Below, piece by piece: positions 61,599-64,000 of a stretch of DNA of 64,000 nucleotides. The notes under the pieces were generated by a model that saw only the letters and a program-made list of their open reading frames with translations, was not told the DNA's origin and ran no database searches. Position 1 is the first letter of the stretch; each line of letters starts with the position of its first letter. A program made the translations under genes and the position numbers. Source of the stretch: Acanthornis magna. Taxonomy: Eukaryota > Chordata > Aves > Passeriformes > Acanthizidae. The DNA lies in the NCBI GenBank assembly GCA_036785705.1, contig JAWUZG010000029.1, positions 15,639,501 to 15,703,500 of the forward strand. Direction: 5' to 3'.

Positions 61599-64000
61599 CA
61601 CATCAGGCTAGATACTTCTCCATAACAGGAAAAGCATCCAAAGATTTTGTCTTGCCTCGCAATTGCAGTGCTGAGCTTATAGCTGGGCTATCCTACAAAG
61701 TAGATTTCGTGGGTTTTGACATGGTATGTACACTAAGGTATGTCTGCAGCAAATGAAGAGGGAGAAAGGCTCTACCAGAATGCAGCTGAATTTGAGATGT
61801 AGTGGTTGCCATTCTGTCCTCACTTATTCCAGGGCAAAGAGGTGTAACAGTGAAGCTAGTCTTGAATTTTGTGCCCCAGTTTTTGACTATCTAATAGGAC
61901 TAATATTGCCTTTCACTTTGTTTTCTCTTTAGGCTGCCAGTGATTCAGAGCAATAATTATTTTGACTATGCATATGAGTCATACCTATAGTAATAGGGCT
62001 CATCTTGCAGGTATTTCCCAATGCTACTGTAGTACATACTGATAAAAAATAAGAATTCTTTAAAAAAATATTATTTTGTGATAACTTAGAAGTCATGTTT
62101 AATTTTAAGCAATTTCTTTGAGATTTTTGCTCTCATTGCCCTGTTAGTTCTTCTACTGTTTCTTTGCCTGCAAATAAAACTGAGAGCATTGCTGCTTTTC
62201 TGTCTGGAAAACCTTAGCTATATATGTTCTGGGTGGCAGAGTTGAATTCAACCCCAGCTTCAGTATTTGTCCTAATTTCTTCGTGGTAGCAACAGGGAAA
62301 GACTAAGCATTTCAGACAGATCCTGCCAAAGAGATAATGGAGACTTCTGTGGAGATTGTAGTTTTAAGAAAGTTTTTTTCCTTCCTTTTGGAAATGCCAG
62401 AAAGAATGAATGAAAACATAAACCTCCTTTCCTCATATAGGAAAGAATTCTTCTTTGTGCAGAAAGTCCATGCTGGTCTGGGGTTTTTTTCTTCATTTTC
62501 TTGTCTTCATTGAAGCAGGTCTGAATTGAACATACAGCTTTTGCAAAACAATTTTTCAATGAAGATATGTTAGGAATCATTAAAAGGCTACAGGTTTAGC
62601 TAAAAGGGTACTCTGTTCTGACCACTCATTTTGTCTGTGGAAAGCCTGAGGATGATTGCGATGCAGGAATTTAAAATAGAGACTGCTTAACTCTCCTCAC
62701 CCTGTGGTTACCCAGATTTGATATTGGTGAAATAATCAGCAAGATAAGTTATTTCAGTATGAGTAAGAAAAGGAAGCTAACCTAGTGTACAGAGGGTGTC
62801 AGAAAATGTCTTTTCTCTGCTGGAGCTGAAATTTCATAACTGACAAGTGCTTGATGAGATCTTTCCCCTCCCAAAAGAAATCATTATCAAGTACAGGGTT
62901 TTAGACAAGGTAGGGCAATAATCTAATTAAAAATGGGTAATTCCTGCGGAAGGGAGATGGTAAAATCTCAAAAAGGATATGACTATTTTCTGGGGAATAT
63001 AATGAAGCTACGCAAAAAATAGTTTAGAGGTATGATTTCTTTTACATCTTCTTTTCTGCTACAAATCAACAAAAGCCTTGTCTGATACTTTTGGTACTGT
63101 TAAAATTCCTTGGACCTCCCTGTAATGGAGGGAACCTTTTTCTTGTCCTAGAAATGGATTTTTCAAAACTCTGTAGTGGGTCTTGCATCAGTCCACATCT
63201 TTGCATGATCTAATAATAATGGAGAGGGAAAAAATAGCAAGCTTCTATTTTATATGAGGTAATGTTGCCTCTATTCACAGCCCACAAGCTGTGATTTCTT
63301 CATTCTGCTCTAAAGGGCTTTGCAATGAAGCCATTCTTGAAGGCCACAATACTCAGTTTGCTGTTCCTGGGTCACAGTTTCTGCAGTATTTTGGTGGTCA
63401 GGTGAAACTGCAGAATCAGGCTGTACTGCTGTGTTACCTTTAGCACAATAAAGCTGTTCTCTAAAGGTACTTAACAATCTGAGGTGTTGATTTAAGCTTC
63501 CTGATTAGCACTCTGATATAAAACACAACAATTATAAATCTTGTGTAATATTTGAACAGGGACATAAATGCTGGAGCTTCCAGATAACAATACTTGCCTT
63601 TCTGGAGGAAATGGTGCTGTGGTAGAGTAAGCTTTACACATTAAAGAGCATATTTCCAAAAAACTTATTCCAAACTTAACTATATTGTGGTTCATTTTGA
63701 TCTCTGGAATAAAACTGTGAAAATTAATTTATCAGTCTGAGGTGTTAAGTGAAAATGTGCTCATTTCTTTGGGCCGATATATGTAGTTTTCATATAAATG
63801 ATTGTGATTAAAAAGTCATAATTTATCAATAGATGTAAAATGCAGAGATATCTACAATGCTTTCCTTAACACTTTGAGAATACAAAGCAACTGCAGTAAT
63901 TCAGATGCTGAGATACAGAAACTACTGGTGAATTTTGACTTTTTTTAATGAGACTCACTGAAAGTTTTAAATGTCCTCTGTTCTTTCCACAAGTTCATTG
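61599..64000. other. Unique AT-rich DNA, no gene recognised
   Basis: No gene or repeat family is recognised up to the window end. Open frames are short and without known domains. Confidence 0.5.

Noticed and set aside
1..64000. Search for a bacterial-type defence system, CRISPR array or operon
   Set aside because: The sequence is vertebrate-like: long non-coding stretches, CR1 LINEs, ERV LTRs and microsatellites. No spaced direct repeats or gene clusters are present.

Overview
The window reads as nuclear DNA of a bird. The main evidence is a set of CR1-type (chicken repeat 1) LINE fragments on both strands. They are all cut short at the 5' side, and the younger ones end in the typical ATTCTGTGA-like tail. 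Avian-type endogenous retrovirus LTRs are also present. The rest is AT-rich, low-CpG, non-coding sequence with microsatellites and homopolymer runs. There is no bacterial-style gene organisation, and I could not recognise any host protein-coding exon, tRNA, rRNA or CRISPR array. I read the window as intergenic or deep-intronic; nearly all open frames of 60-120 codons are chance frames in AT-rich DNA.

Layout. Positions 1-4.5 kb are unique sequence with one GC-richer patch near 0.4-0.7 kb and a possible very old repeat near 1.8-1.97 kb. Two CR1 pieces lie head-to-tail at 4.52-6.15 kb, the second keeping a long reverse-transcriptase C-terminal frame. A more decayed CR1 3' end follows at 6.8-7.2 kb. 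An LTR 3' fragment lies at about 10.75-10.99 kb. Old minus-strand CR1 pieces lie at 15.47-15.57 and 16.84-17.18 kb. A TAA microsatellite is at 22.69 kb. A G/T-rich tract abuts a minus-strand LTR at 24.44-25.07 kb. A perfect 27-bp hairpin lies at 27.05 kb. A plus-strand CR1 is at 31.38-32.11 kb. A minus-strand ERVL-like solo LTR at 34.98-35.82 kb is flanked by a 5-bp duplication GCAAA. CR1 remnants recur at 46.75, 47.97-48.71 (minus) and 51.04-51.20 kb. AT microsatellites are at 55.6 and 61.5 kb. The remaining stretches are unique, AT-rich and without recognisable genes.

No set of genes working together can be described. The content is a record of retroelement insertion and decay. The signals most worth a second look are the perfect hairpin at 27 kb, the CR1-CR1 junction at 5.23 kb, the two complete-looking LTRs with promoter or poly(A) signals, and two AT-rich stretches that look like conserved non-coding elements. 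Repeat identities rest on recognition of family-typical motifs from memory, not on a database search.
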